Made by a program: the position numbers and the translations under genes
Assembly (NCBI RefSeq): GCF_007752935.1
Contig: NZ_CP036319.1
Coordinates: 1,054,001-1,118,000 of the forward strand
Source of the DNA: Crateriforma conspicua
GTDB lineage: Bacteria > Planctomycetota > Planctomycetia > Pirellulales > Pirellulaceae
DNA length: 64,000 bases
Direction of reading: 5' to 3'
Notes under the pieces: model-generated
Told to the model about the DNA's origin: nothing
Seen by the model: the letters and a program-made list of their open reading frames with translations, nothing else
The model's database searches: none
In this document: positions 15,877 to 24,925 of the stretch, piece after piece
How positions within the stretch are numbered: position 1 is the first letter of the stretch
How the letters are laid out: every line of letters starts with the position of its first letter

Positions 15877-17511
15877 TCAGAACGCCGATTCCGGTCGCTG
15901 TGGACGGTCCGGTCGAGTGTCTTCACGTTCACCGCCGCCGCCGAATCCACCCCGGCCACCCCCGAATCCACCGCGACCGCCCGCACCGCCGCGACCGCCC
16001 GCACCGCCGCGTCCGCCGCCGCCAAATCCACCGCGACCGCCGCCTGCACGGTTGCCAAATCCTCCACGTCCGTCCCCGGGGCCACGCCCGCCGAATCCAG
16101 GTCCGCCGGGGCCACGACCGCCGGGGCCACGTCCGCCGGCATCGGCGGCAGCGACTTCGACGGCATTGTCCGCCGGGTCGACCGTTTCGTTTTCATCGCT
16201 GACGCAGTACAGATGTTTGTTACTGCGAAGAAGCAAACGACCTTGGGCAACGGCGGGGGTTCCGCCAAAGGTTTCGGCATCGGCCGTGACGCGGTTGACG
16301 CCCAACAGTTCGGCTTCGTCGCCCAAGCGATAAACGAACGCTTGGCCCGATCCGTTGACATAAATCAGCTTGCCATCGGCGATGATGGGCGACCCATAGT
16401 CTTGCGACCCCATGCCACCGCCACGCGAAGCACCTTCCAATCGGTTTTGGCTGACCTTATCGCCGGTTTCCGGATCGATCACGGTCAGCACACCACCGGC
16501 GACCAAGTACAGGTTCTTTCCGTCAAAGACGGGCGAACCGAAGCGTGCCGAATCGCGACCGGTCCAGTCGACTTGGCTGTCGGTCACATCACCGTTGCCG
16601 CCCGCTTGCACCGATGCACTGCCGCCGCCGCGTCCGGTAAACGCAAAGACTCGGTGGCCGTCGGCAACGGCGCTGGAATGGGCCTGTTCGGCATCGGACG
16701 TCGCCGCATACCAACGCAGCTTTCCGGTCCGCGGATCCAACCCCCAAACCTCCTTCGGCACGCTCATTACCAAATCCGTTCTTTGGTCATCGATCTGGAC
16801 CAACAGTGGTGTGCCCCACATGCCGTCCAGAGCTTCGGCTTCCTGTCGCCACACTTCTTTACCGGTGGCTTTGTCGACCGCGACGATCGCTTGGCTTTCG
16901 GCCGAAGCGGTCACGATCACGGTGTCTTCGAACAAGATCGGACTGGAGGATGAGCCCCATTTCCAGGGATCAGATTCTTTACCCAGCGGGACGTTCCAAA
17001 GCGGATTGCCGTCCAAGTCGAACGCATGCAAGCCGCTTTTGCCGAAGTAGGCATAGACGTTTTTGCCGTCGCTGACCGGGGTGTGCGACGCATAACCGTG
17101 GGCGGTCACGCCGATGCCGGTGTAGGGATCTTCGGGCTGGGCCGCGGGGACGTCTTTTTGCCACACGGGCTCGCCGGTTTGCAGGTCGACGCAAACCAAG
17201 TGACGAACCAAATCATTGATGTCGCCGGGATCTTGGCGGTCCAAACCGTATCCGCTGTAAGTCGTCACAAAGACCCGGTCGCCGACCACGATCGGGCTGG
17301 AAACACCGGCACCCGGCAAAGCCGTTTTCCAGGCCACGTTGGCTTTGGGCGACCATTGTTCGGGCAGTGAACCGCCATCGTCGCTGACGCCGGATCCGTT
17401 GGGGCCGCGAAACCGGTTCCAGTCATCGGCGCTGACGGACAGCATCGGCGTCGCCGCCAGAAGTCCCCCCAACGCGATCAACCGCCAGCCCCGATTAAAA
17501 CGTCGATTCAT
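15877..17511 (-). CDS. PQQ-binding-like beta-propeller protein with RGG-like tail, secreted (544 aa)
   Basis: A signal peptide (MNRRFNRGWRLIALGGLLA) precedes WNRFRGPNGSGVSDD, the usual opening of planctomycete outer beta-propeller proteins. Propeller blades of the pyrrolo-quinoline-quinone type follow, with repeats such as VVGDRVFVTTYSG, VCVDLQTGEPVW, VDKATGKEVWRQ, LDPRTGKLRW and VIDPETGDKV. The last 85 or so residues are a Gly/Arg-rich run of GGRGPGG, GGRGGFG and RGGAGG units ending in an acidic/Arg tip. The propeller probably binds proteins or glycans rather than being an enzyme. Start 17511 has GGGGA upstream; the frame extends to 17595 but lacks a signal start there. Confidence 0.92.
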   Translation of the reverse strand: MNRRFNRGWRLIALGGLLAATPMLSVSADDWNRFRGPNGSGVSDDGGSLPEQWSPKANVAWKTALPGAGVSSPIVVGDRVFVTTYSGYGLDRQDPGDINDLVRHLVCVDLQTGEPVWQKDVPAAQPEDPYTGIGVTAHGYASHTPVSDGKNVYAYFGKSGLHAFDLDGNPLWNVPLGKESDPWKWGSSSSPILFEDTVIVTASAESQAIVAVDKATGKEVWRQEAEALDGMWGTPLLVQIDDQRTDLVMSVPKEVWGLDPRTGKLRWYAATSDAEQAHSSAVADGHRVFAFTGRGGGSASVQAGGNGDVTDSQVDWTGRDSARFGSPVFDGKNLYLVAGGVLTVIDPETGDKVSQNRLEGASRGGGMGSQDYGSPIIADGKLIYVNGSGQAFVYRLGDEAELLGVNRVTADAETFGGTPAVAQGRLLLRSNKHLYCVSDENETVDPADNAVEVAAADAGGRGPGGRGPGGPGFGGRGPGDGRGGFGNRAGGGRGGFGGGGRGGAGGRGGAGGRGGFGGGRGGFGGGGEREDTRPDRPQRPESAF

Positions 17512-17679
17512 CAAGCCATCCCCGCGATCGTTGTGCGAAAAGATTTTCCGAAAAGTGCGGTCCGCTGACCGCGTGCCGGGATTGAACACCGGCACGTCAC
17601 GAGGGTAACGGCGGAATGTCGGAAAGTGTCCAAAATGAACGACACACGCGCAAAATGCGTCACCCGCTTCAGCAAACGA

Positions 17680-19071
17680 TCAGGCGATCAGTTCATCGAT
17701 GACCTGGCCGCCGAACTGGCTGAGCTGTTTGAAGCGTCCGGCGTGATAGTACGTCAGTCGGTTGTCATCCAGTCCCAGCAACCGCAGCAACGTGACGTGA
17801 AAATCGCGGATGTGGTGAACGCATTCGACCGCCTCGCCACCGATTTCATCAGTCGCCCCGATGACGTGTCCCGCTTTGACGCCGCCGCCGGCCATCCAGA
17901 TGGTCATCGCGTTGGGGTTGTGGTCGCGTCCATAGGCCAATCCGCCACCGCGGACACCGTTGTCCGGCGTCCGCCCGAATTCGCCCATCCAAACGATCAG
18001 GGTTTCTTCCAGCAATCCACGTTGTTTCAAGTCGGCGATCAACGCAGCGATCGGACGGTCGACCGCGGGAATCAACGCACCGTGTGCCTTGGCCAAGTAG
18101 TCATGGGAATCCCAGGTGCTGGCATAAACTTGCACAAATCTCACGCCCTTTTCGACCAGTTTGCGAGCCAACAAGCATCGGCGTGCGAAGTTGTCCGTTG
18201 GCTGAACCCCCACGCCGTAATCGCGCAGCGTCTGTTCCGATTCGTCGTCGATATTCAAGACCTCGGGAACTTGCATCTGCATGCGAAACGCCAGTTCGTA
18301 ATTCATCATTCGAGCCTTCAGGTCTTCATGGCTCGGGTGCAACGATGCGTGTCGTTCATTCAGCTGCTGTAGAAAATCCAAGTTTTCACGTTGGTGTTGT
18401 CGGGTGACACCGTCCGGCGGGGCAATGTCCAGGATCGGCGATCCTTTGGGACGCAGCGGCGTGCCCTGCAATGACGTCGGCAGATAACCGTTCGACCAGT
18501 TTGCCGAACCGCCTTGGGGATACGCCAATTCGGGCAATACGATGAAGCCTGGAAGATCCTTGTTCGGGCTGCCCAGACCATAGTTCACCCACGCCCCGAT
18601 CGACGGATCACCGCCAAATCGGTTTCCCGTGTTGACGTGATAGTTGGCCGTCGGATGGTTGACCGATTCGACTTGACATCCGCGATAAAAACAAAGGTCG
18701 TCGGCGACCTTGGGCAAATGTTGCCAAGGTTGGCTCATCGGAATGCCCGCCTGTCCGACGCGGCGGAACTTGAACGGGCTTTCGACGTAGTAGCGTGTGC
18801 CGCCGCTCATCGCAGATTGTTGTTCCCCCTGACGCTGAAACTTCTTCAGGTGCAACCGGTTCAACGTCGGCTTGGGGTCGAACGTATCGATGTGCGACGG
18901 GCCGCCTTCCATGTAAAGAAAGATGCAGTGCTTTGCCTTGGCGTCCGGGAAATGAGGCTGCCGCTGATGCGATTGCCCAGTGGTGTCCTGGTTCGCGTCG
19001 GCCAACATCGCGGTGAACGCGGCCGACCCGAGCGAAGCCGAAAGACCGTACAAAAAATCGCGGCGTAGCAT
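17680..19071 (-). CDS. DUF1501 domain protein, twin-arginine-like leader (463 aa)
   Basis: The protein begins MLRRDFLYGLSASLGSAAF, an RR-x-F-L leader typical of this planctomycete family. The DUF1501 core is recognisable from IFLYMEGGPSHIDTFDPKP, from ARRCLLARKLVEKGVRFVQV and from the C-terminal TLIVWMGEFGRTP followed by GRDHNPNAM. The fold is related to sulfatases/alkaline phosphatases, but the reaction is unknown. It is the usual partner of DUF1549/DUF1553 cytochrome proteins, and the upstream gene here is exactly that, ending 65 bp before this start, so the two probably form one operon. Confidence 0.96.
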   Translation of the reverse strand: MLRRDFLYGLSASLGSAAFTAMLADANQDTTGQSHQRQPHFPDAKAKHCIFLYMEGGPSHIDTFDPKPTLNRLHLKKFQRQGEQQSAMSGGTRYYVESPFKFRRVGQAGIPMSQPWQHLPKVADDLCFYRGCQVESVNHPTANYHVNTGNRFGGDPSIGAWVNYGLGSPNKDLPGFIVLPELAYPQGGSANWSNGYLPTSLQGTPLRPKGSPILDIAPPDGVTRQHQRENLDFLQQLNERHASLHPSHEDLKARMMNYELAFRMQMQVPEVLNIDDESEQTLRDYGVGVQPTDNFARRCLLARKLVEKGVRFVQVYASTWDSHDYLAKAHGALIPAVDRPIAALIADLKQRGLLEETLIVWMGEFGRTPDNGVRGGGLAYGRDHNPNAMTIWMAGGGVKAGHVIGATDEIGGEAVECVHHIRDFHVTLLRLLGLDDNRLTYYHAGRFKQLSQFGGQVIDELIA

Positions 19072-19136
19072 GGGGACGATCGGTGGTGGAAGGAGGCAAC
19101 GGGTGGGCGAAGCGGCGGGTAGGCGACAGTCGGCCG

Positions 19137-21992
19137 CTAGTACACGTACATGAACTCGTTGGTGTTCAAAAGCATCAAAGCGACATCGGCCAATGCGCGG
19201 ACATCGGCATCAACGTCCACCGGAAGCAGGTCCGGGACATAGTCATCGTGGGCAAACAATCGCTCGGTGAATTGGAAGGGTTTCCCCGTATTTTCATCGA
19301 TCGCTTCGCGCACGACTTTTTCAGGGCGATCCGCGCGGCCGACGGTTGTCTTTTGGTGCCAGGGGATCATGCGATCCCAGTGGGCGATCGACCATTCGAT
19401 TTCTTCATCGGACGGTGGACGCTGCAGGGTCAGGTCGAACAATCGACGGATCACCGCCCTGCGATTGTCTGACTCGACGTCTCGGCGAACACGATCAGCC
19501 AATGCCAATGCGCGGTCGTTGGTTTCTTCGCTGTTGATCAACGTGAATGCTTGTGGTGTGACATTGCTTTGGTCACGCAGTTCGCACGACGTTTCGGACC
19601 CGGGTTGGTTGAATGTCTCCATCATCGGCATCCGTTGCCCACGCGTTCGATGCACATAGATCGAACGGCGATTTCGACGCTCGGGCAACGGGTCCGCCAC
19701 GTAACTGGGGGCGAAAGTCCCCATGATCATCCGCGGCTGTAACGAGGCTTCCAAATTCATGTCCGGCCGGATCGGAATTCCACCGACGGCCGGATTCCAT
19801 TCACCACTGACACGCAGCATCGCATCGCGGATCTCCTCGGCGGCCAACCGCCGCGGCAGGAACCTGGCGTACAGTTCGTCATTCGGGTCGGCTTCGGCCA
19901 ACAAGGCAACCGACGGATGCGACGCACTGCGGCGATACGCTTTGCTGTTGATGATCATCCGGTGCAACGATTTGATTGACCAACCCTGATCACGGAACTG
20001 AACGGCCAGCCAATCCAGCAATTTTGGATGCGTCGGTTTTTTGCCTGTTGCACCGAAGTTGTTCGGGTTGCCCGCGATGCCACGCCCGAAATGATATGAC
20101 CAAATGCGATTGACGATGACACGCGGCGTCAGCGGATTGTCGGCATCCACGATCCAGCGAGCCAAAGCAAGACGCCGGCCTTTGACAGAGGATGGCATTT
20201 GACGGACAACCGTGCCGGTTTCGTCGACGACGCCGGGTAATGCCGACAAGACACCGGGCGATACGGCGGGACCATCACCAAAGGGATCGCCCCCGGTCAA
20301 AATATGAGTGTTTGGTGGGGGGCCCTTCATCGCGTTGGCGGGCACCCTAAAACGGGAGTTCATTTGGTTTCCCGGTCCCCGTGTGCCGCTGTAGACGGTG
20401 AACGCGTACGGTTCATAGCGATCCATTTCCCAGTCGAATCGCGTTTTCCATTTTCGGCAGATTCTTTCTTTGCCAAGTTCTTCAGGCGTCAGCAAAGGTT
20501 GGTTCAACAAATCGTCATCGACCACGCCCGCTTTCTTTGCCGCGTTCATCGAAGGAAAGGGGATGCCTTTGTCGGCCAACCATTCCGCTTCACGCTGACG
20601 CTTGATTTTGGAAATCTCCGCCAAGTTTTGTGCGTTGTGTTCGCGTCGTTGTTGGTGGTATCGCCGGTCGTGCGACATGCCGTCACGATTTTCTTCGTCG
20701 ATCCAGGCCGTTTTGCGTTCGGCGAATTGGGTCGTCGCAAAGGTGGCTTGGATGCTGTAGTAATCGCGGGTCGGGATCGGGTCGAACTTATGGTCATGGC
20801 ATCGGCAGCACTGCAGTGGTTGTGCCAAGAACACTTGGCCGACCGAATCGGTCACGTCATCCAAGTATTGCTGTCGCGTCACCTTCGCAACACTCATCGC
20901 CGTTTGTTCCCAAGGTCCCATCCGTAGGTATCCGGCGGCCACCAGCAATTCGGCTTGTTGTTGTTCGTCCAGATCGCCCGACTGCTTCAATTGGTCGGCC
21001 CATTCGTCCCCTGCCAATTGTTCGATCACGAATTGATCGTAAGGCTTGTCGCTGTTGAAGGATCGGATCACATAGTCGCGAAATCGCCAAGCGTTGGGAC
21101 GTTCCCAGTCGTTGGCGAAGCCGCTGCTGTCGGCATACCGCGTCACGTCCAACCAGTGTCGGCCCCACTGTTCCCCGTAGTGTCGGCTTTCCAACAGTCG
21201 GTCGACCAACGTGGCCAACGCCGTGTCATCATCCGCCGGATCATTGATGAACGCGTCGACTTCCTGGGGGCTGGGCGGCAATCCGATCAGGTCAAAAGTC
21301 ACGCGTCGGATCAGCGTACGCCGGTCCGCCGGCGGTGCAGGTTCGATATCGCGGTCACGCAGCTTTGCGTCGATGAAGCCGTCGATTGACTGATGTTCAA
21401 AGCTCCGGTGCAAGGGCTGGAATGCCCACAGGTCTTCCGGCTTGTATTTTCGCTGGGTCCAGTCATCCGCCAGCCCGCCACTGGTTCGCACGCTGACGCC
21501 TTCGGCGAAACGTTCATAGATCTGTTGGACCCGGTCTTCGTCCGGCCATGGTGCGCCGGCGTCGACCCACGCCGCGACCGCTTGGACCTGCGTGTCGGTC
21601 AAACGGTCGGCTTCCTTGGGCGGCATTTCATACCCGACTTCTTCGCGGGCGATCATCGCGACCAAAGCACTGTATTCGGCTTCGCCCGGTTCGACGATGA
21701 CGTCACCGTATTCGTCGCCACCGGCCAACATGCCGTCGCGTGTTTGCAGGTTCAGTCCGCCCTGCAGCGGATCGGCGGCGTCGCTGTGGCAACCAAAGCA
21801 CTTGTCACGTAGCACGGGAAAGACGTCCAGCGCAAAAAGTTTCTCGCCCTCGGTAACGTCCCACGTGTCATCGGTGGCTGGTCCGCTTTCTTGACCGCCG
21901 GCCTGCGGCGCCCGGAGCGTGATCGTAAGTGCGAGCAAGATCAGCACCGGCCGAATCAACGCGGCGGCGTGATAACGATTGCCTGACGACAT
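19137..21992 (-). CDS. PSCyt1/DUF1549/DUF1553 planctomycete cytochrome protein (951 aa)
   Basis: After a signal peptide come three domains in order. The cytochrome c-like domain (PSCyt1) binds haem through CFGCH in VFPVLRDKCFGCHSD. DUF1549 is marked by FIDAKLRDRDIEPAPPADR, RRVTFDLIGLPPSP and HYGEQWGRHWLDVTRYADS. DUF1553 is marked by RWIVDADNPLTPRVIVNRIW, FGRGIAGNPNNFG and HRMIINSKAYRRS. The family is specific to Planctomycetes/Verrucomicrobia and tied to polysaccharide-rich lifestyles; the reaction is unknown. Start 21992 has AGGA upstream and opens the signal sequence; 42 further upstream residues look non-native. It is followed by DUF1501. Confidence 0.96.
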   Translation of the reverse strand: MSSGNRYHAAALIRPVLILLALTITLRAPQAGGQESGPATDDTWDVTEGEKLFALDVFPVLRDKCFGCHSDAADPLQGGLNLQTRDGMLAGGDEYGDVIVEPGEAEYSALVAMIAREEVGYEMPPKEADRLTDTQVQAVAAWVDAGAPWPDEDRVQQIYERFAEGVSVRTSGGLADDWTQRKYKPEDLWAFQPLHRSFEHQSIDGFIDAKLRDRDIEPAPPADRRTLIRRVTFDLIGLPPSPQEVDAFINDPADDDTALATLVDRLLESRHYGEQWGRHWLDVTRYADSSGFANDWERPNAWRFRDYVIRSFNSDKPYDQFVIEQLAGDEWADQLKQSGDLDEQQQAELLVAAGYLRMGPWEQTAMSVAKVTRQQYLDDVTDSVGQVFLAQPLQCCRCHDHKFDPIPTRDYYSIQATFATTQFAERKTAWIDEENRDGMSHDRRYHQQRREHNAQNLAEISKIKRQREAEWLADKGIPFPSMNAAKKAGVVDDDLLNQPLLTPEELGKERICRKWKTRFDWEMDRYEPYAFTVYSGTRGPGNQMNSRFRVPANAMKGPPPNTHILTGGDPFGDGPAVSPGVLSALPGVVDETGTVVRQMPSSVKGRRLALARWIVDADNPLTPRVIVNRIWSYHFGRGIAGNPNNFGATGKKPTHPKLLDWLAVQFRDQGWSIKSLHRMIINSKAYRRSASHPSVALLAEADPNDELYARFLPRRLAAEEIRDAMLRVSGEWNPAVGGIPIRPDMNLEASLQPRMIMGTFAPSYVADPLPERRNRRSIYVHRTRGQRMPMMETFNQPGSETSCELRDQSNVTPQAFTLINSEETNDRALALADRVRRDVESDNRRAVIRRLFDLTLQRPPSDEEIEWSIAHWDRMIPWHQKTTVGRADRPEKVVREAIDENTGKPFQFTERLFAHDDYVPDLLPVDVDADVRALADVALMLLNTNEFMYVY

Positions 21993-22089
21993 GGACTGTC
22001 CTGGGCGTTCGGTGGTGGGGTGGAATAAGGCGGGATGGGGATCGGCGAAGTGATCCGGTGGGCTGGGCGTCGTGGAGGACCTGGCGGAG

Positions 22090-22323
22090 TTATTCTTCGA
22101 CTTCTTCGATTTCCGCAATCAATTCGCGAGCCTGATCGGCTTGATCTTCCAACGTCTTGACTTGGACCCAGCCGGGGGCTTCGGCCCGAAAGCCGGCCGT
22201 GAAGCCTCCCGTCGCAATCGCTCGAATGCCGTTTTCGGCCAACACACTGACCAAAATGTTTGCGGCGACTTCGGTCGAACGTTCGGCGACCGTCACCAGC
22301 CGTTCTTGATTCAAATCGTTCAT
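22090..22323 (-). CDS. DUF2007-type small protein (77 aa)
   Basis: The ferredoxin-like small family called putative signal-transducing protein (DUF2007) is recognisable from its pattern: an opening strand (ERLVTVAERST), a helix with EVAANILVSVLAENGI, a strand pair (AIATGGFTAGF) and WVQVKTLEDQADQARELI near the end. The start codon overlaps the stop of the upstream membrane protein by four bases (ATGA), so the two are translationally coupled. The cellular role is unknown. Confidence 0.9.
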   Translation of the reverse strand: MNDLNQERLVTVAERSTEVAANILVSVLAENGIRAIATGGFTAGFRAEAPGWVQVKTLEDQADQARELIAEIEEVEE

Positions 22324-23513
22324 TCGTTCTTTGCCGCCGAAGGCAACTCGGGAAGGGAGGTGGCGGGAACACTTGGCGCCCAGAGGTCTTCCACTTCTTG
22401 TCCGCCACAGTCACGACGCAGCAACAGATAGATGCCGCCGATCAGTCCCCAGCTTAACGCAAACGCGATCACCACTGGCAATAATTTCAGCCCCGCAAGG
22501 ATCACTCCGGCGAAGCGGCACGGTTCGACGGCGATCGGTTCGACGTTCAATCCAGACGGATCGGACGACGAGACGGCATTGGTGACGATTGCAAAGGGTT
22601 CGATTACACCCGCCGCCATCTGTCCGGTGCCGGTCGCAACGATCCCCACCAGCCAGGACACGACGGTGACGACAAAAAAGCCGATCAACAGGTAGGCGAC
22701 CAAGTGCAGTGGCCGACGAAACAGATTTTCGTAGCCTCGGCTGAGCGAATCCAGCGGGTCCGCCGAAGGCTCGTTGATGATCGCCGCCATCGCCGAAGGG
22801 ACGGCGACCAGGCTGCCCATTCCCAAAATCCCCGCCGGAATTAACACCAAAAGGCACAGGACCGCCGCGGGAGCGGAAAGCCAGAGGGGGTCGCCCGCGA
22901 TCGAAACCAACCAGGCGACGGCCGCAACGGGAACCAGCAAAATCCCGGTGCACACGGCGGGTGTGACCATGACCAGCCACGCTTGGGGCGTACGCTGCAG
23001 CGCCAGGGGCACGATTCGCGAGATCGATTCGATCGGCCGACCTGCGGTCAGCAGAGCTCCCTGACGAGCCAACGCCAGCATCGGTGTGGTCCAACAAAGC
23101 GATGTCCAGATCCACGCCGTCAGCCAGGCCAACCAGGAAAAGCCCGCAAAGCAAAGGACCAACGGATTGATTGATCCGGTGACCGTGCAAAACCAGGACA
23201 ACGGTTCCGCCGCCGATCCAACCCAAGACGATGCGTCGCCGATGGAAAACCAAGGGCTCAATGGCCCGCCAAAGATCCACAACCCGCCGCCCCAGATCAG
23301 CGATGCCACCGTGACGATCAATAGCCAGACGGGCGAACCGGCCAGCCGCAAGACGTTGACCAGTCGGATCCACGGCAACAGATCGGTCCACTGGCGGACA
23401 CGGTCCAGCATGCTGCCTTCCAAATCGTGGCCGGCATGCGTTTCGACCGCGACGGAGGGTTTCTGGGCGGGCGACTCGTCGTGGGATTCGGAATGAGAGG
23501 GGGCGTCCGTCAT
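22320..23513 (-). CDS. polytopic membrane protein (397 aa)
   Basis: A charged cytoplasmic N-terminus of about 50 residues is followed by six to eight hydrophobic segments, such as PVWLLIVTVASLIWGGGLWIF and HLVAYLLIGFFVVTVVSWLV, separated by short loops. It ends in a short polar tail. The architecture resembles integral membrane proteins common in planctomycetes with no assigned function. It is coupled to the DUF2007 gene through an ATGA overlap, and starts 318 bp from a divergent HAMP-like gene. Confidence 0.88.
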   Translation of the reverse strand: MTDAPSHSESHDESPAQKPSVAVETHAGHDLEGSMLDRVRQWTDLLPWIRLVNVLRLAGSPVWLLIVTVASLIWGGGLWIFGGPLSPWFSIGDASSWVGSAAEPLSWFCTVTGSINPLVLCFAGFSWLAWLTAWIWTSLCWTTPMLALARQGALLTAGRPIESISRIVPLALQRTPQAWLVMVTPAVCTGILLVPVAAVAWLVSIAGDPLWLSAPAAVLCLLVLIPAGILGMGSLVAVPSAMAAIINEPSADPLDSLSRGYENLFRRPLHLVAYLLIGFFVVTVVSWLVGIVATGTGQMAAGVIEPFAIVTNAVSSSDPSGLNVEPIAVEPCRFAGVILAGLKLLPVVIAFALSWGLIGGIYLLLRRDCGGQEVEDLWAPSVPATSLPELPSAAKNE

Positions 23514-23831
23514 GACGTTGAGCCGGAATCCTTGGTTGGGAACATCATTCGCGACGCGAACGCAGGGTCACGTCGGGGCGGGTCGTATTGAAAACGACGA
23601 TTATCGGGCGTGTGGAGCTTTGGCAACATCCCGGCGCGGCGGAAACAACGAACGCGACCCGACGTTTGCCAGGGCCAATTTCTATCCCCCCGACGTCGAT
23701 GTGGCTGCACGGGGACGGTTTGTGTTCTAGCGTTCGATAAACCGGATTCCCGACCGATCGCTGCAAACACGCGGCATTCGGATTCATCGCGGATTCCATC
23801 GACGACTCCGACCCACCGCGACGCCAACGCT
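23514..23831. other. 318-bp divergent intergenic region
   Basis: This gap lies between the divergent membrane protein gene (starts 23513) and HAMP-like gene (starts 23832), so both promoters should be here. I saw no strong hairpin, repeat or clear promoter hexamer pair, and no supported ORF. Confidence 0.4.
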
Positions 23832-24308
23832 ATGTCCGCAACCGTAACCACCGCCCGCCGCAAAAAGACGATCGTTGACAGCGAAGTCCAGGGAGGCATT
23901 TTGCGAAAAATCGCGCTGCACTGGGTGGCGTTGTTCTTCTGCAACACCTTGGCCTTGATGATTTGGTTGCGATTGTTCGAGCAACCTGAGGCCGGCTGGT
24001 CCGAAGCGTTCCAAGAATGCTGGACCCGATTCCTGCCCTTCTTCATCGTGACGATGACGCTGATCCCGGCCTTCATCTGGGACACCTTGAAGCTGACTAA
24101 CCGGTTTGCCGGTCCGATCAGCCGGTTGCGTCAAGCTCTCCGCGATGCCGGCGAAGGTCGTCCGGTGGGACCGTTGAAGTTCCGTACCAGCGATTATTGG
24201 GCGGAGATGGCGGACGACTTCAACCGACTGATTCGCCGCATCGCATCTCAGGAAGCCGGTGCCCGGGACGACTCGGGCAACGGCGTTGATGCCGAAGCTG
24301 CGTCTTGA
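23832..24308 (+). CDS. HAMP-like domain membrane protein (158 aa)
   Basis: Two hydrophobic helices (WVALFFCNTLALMIWLRLF and FLPFFIVTMTLIPAFIW) frame a short periplasmic loop. A cytoplasmic HAMP-like linker follows (NRFAGPISRLRQALRDAGEG, then EMADDFNRLIRRI). It has no output domain (kinase, cyclase or MCP), so it is a transmitter stub, or a subunit that works with a partner. The ATG at 23832 gives the best N-terminus. The TadE-like gene starts about 100 bp downstream on the same strand. Confidence 0.88.
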   Translation: MSATVTTARRKKTIVDSEVQGGILRKIALHWVALFFCNTLALMIWLRLFEQPEAGWSEAFQECWTRFLPFFIVTMTLIPAFIWDTLKLTNRFAGPISRLRQALRDAGEGRPVGPLKFRTSDYWAEMADDFNRLIRRIASQEAGARDDSGNGVDAEAAS

Positions 24309-24410
24309 TCGAGATTCTCCGGCCGTTCCGATTTCTGGTTCACTCCTATCCACCAAGCGTTGCCGATGTTGTTTCCGCTTCCCACCGGTTCACTCACCGA
24401 CGATCCAAAG

Positions 24411-24839
24411 ATGCCAGCTCGATTCCAGCACGGTTGCCGGAAATCTCCGGTGCAACACCGCGCTCGACGAGGGGCTGCTGCGGTGGAGTTTGCCGTCTGT
24501 CTGCCGGTGCTGGTGTTGCTGGTGTTCGGGTCGATCGAAGCATCCAGCTTCATTTTCTTGAAGCAGTCGATCAGCGTTTCCGCCTACGAAGGCGTTCGTG
24601 ACGCGATTCGCAACGAAGGCAGCAATGCCACGGCACGACAGCGGATCGAAAATATCTTGAATTCACGTGGCGTCCAAGGCTACGCGGTGGCCTTTCCATC
24701 GGGTGAATCTGCCGACGCGGATCGCGGTGACGAAATCGTTGTCGAAGTCAGTGCACCCACACAGCCCAACAGTCCGCTGGCCGGGCAATTCATCGCCAAT
24801 CGAACGATTCGGTCACGTGTCGTCATGATCAAAGAGTGA
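24411..24839 (+). CDS. TadE-like pseudopilin protein (142 aa)
   Basis: The pattern RRGAAAVEFAVCLPVLVLLVFG is the TadE prepilin-type segment: basic leader, Ala/Glu cleavage-like region, then one hydrophobic helix, with an extracytoplasmic domain after it. TadE-type minor pseudopilins belong to Tad/Flp pilus or secretion systems. The start is uncertain: an ATG at 24366 would add 15 residues, and neither start has a clear ribosome site. The stop overlaps upstream start options of the TadG-like gene, so the cluster is an operon. Confidence 0.9.
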   Translation: MPARFQHGCRKSPVQHRARRGAAAVEFAVCLPVLVLLVFGSIEASSFIFLKQSISVSAYEGVRDAIRNEGSNATARQRIENILNSRGVQGYAVAFPSGESADADRGDEIVVEVSAPTQPNSPLAGQFIANRTIRSRVVMIKE

Positions 24840-24925
24840 TGTGTCGATGCCTTGCGATCGCGTCACGATCGATGCTCGCCCGTTCCGCTGTCTCTGTTAA
24901 CTCCAAAAATGGTTCTGTCCCAACG

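Noticed and set aside
22411-23391. 326-residue minus-strand frame over the membrane protein
   Set aside because: Same strand but another frame from the membrane protein gene, without membrane or family pattern; the 22320-23513 frame has helices and a coupled DUF2007 gene.
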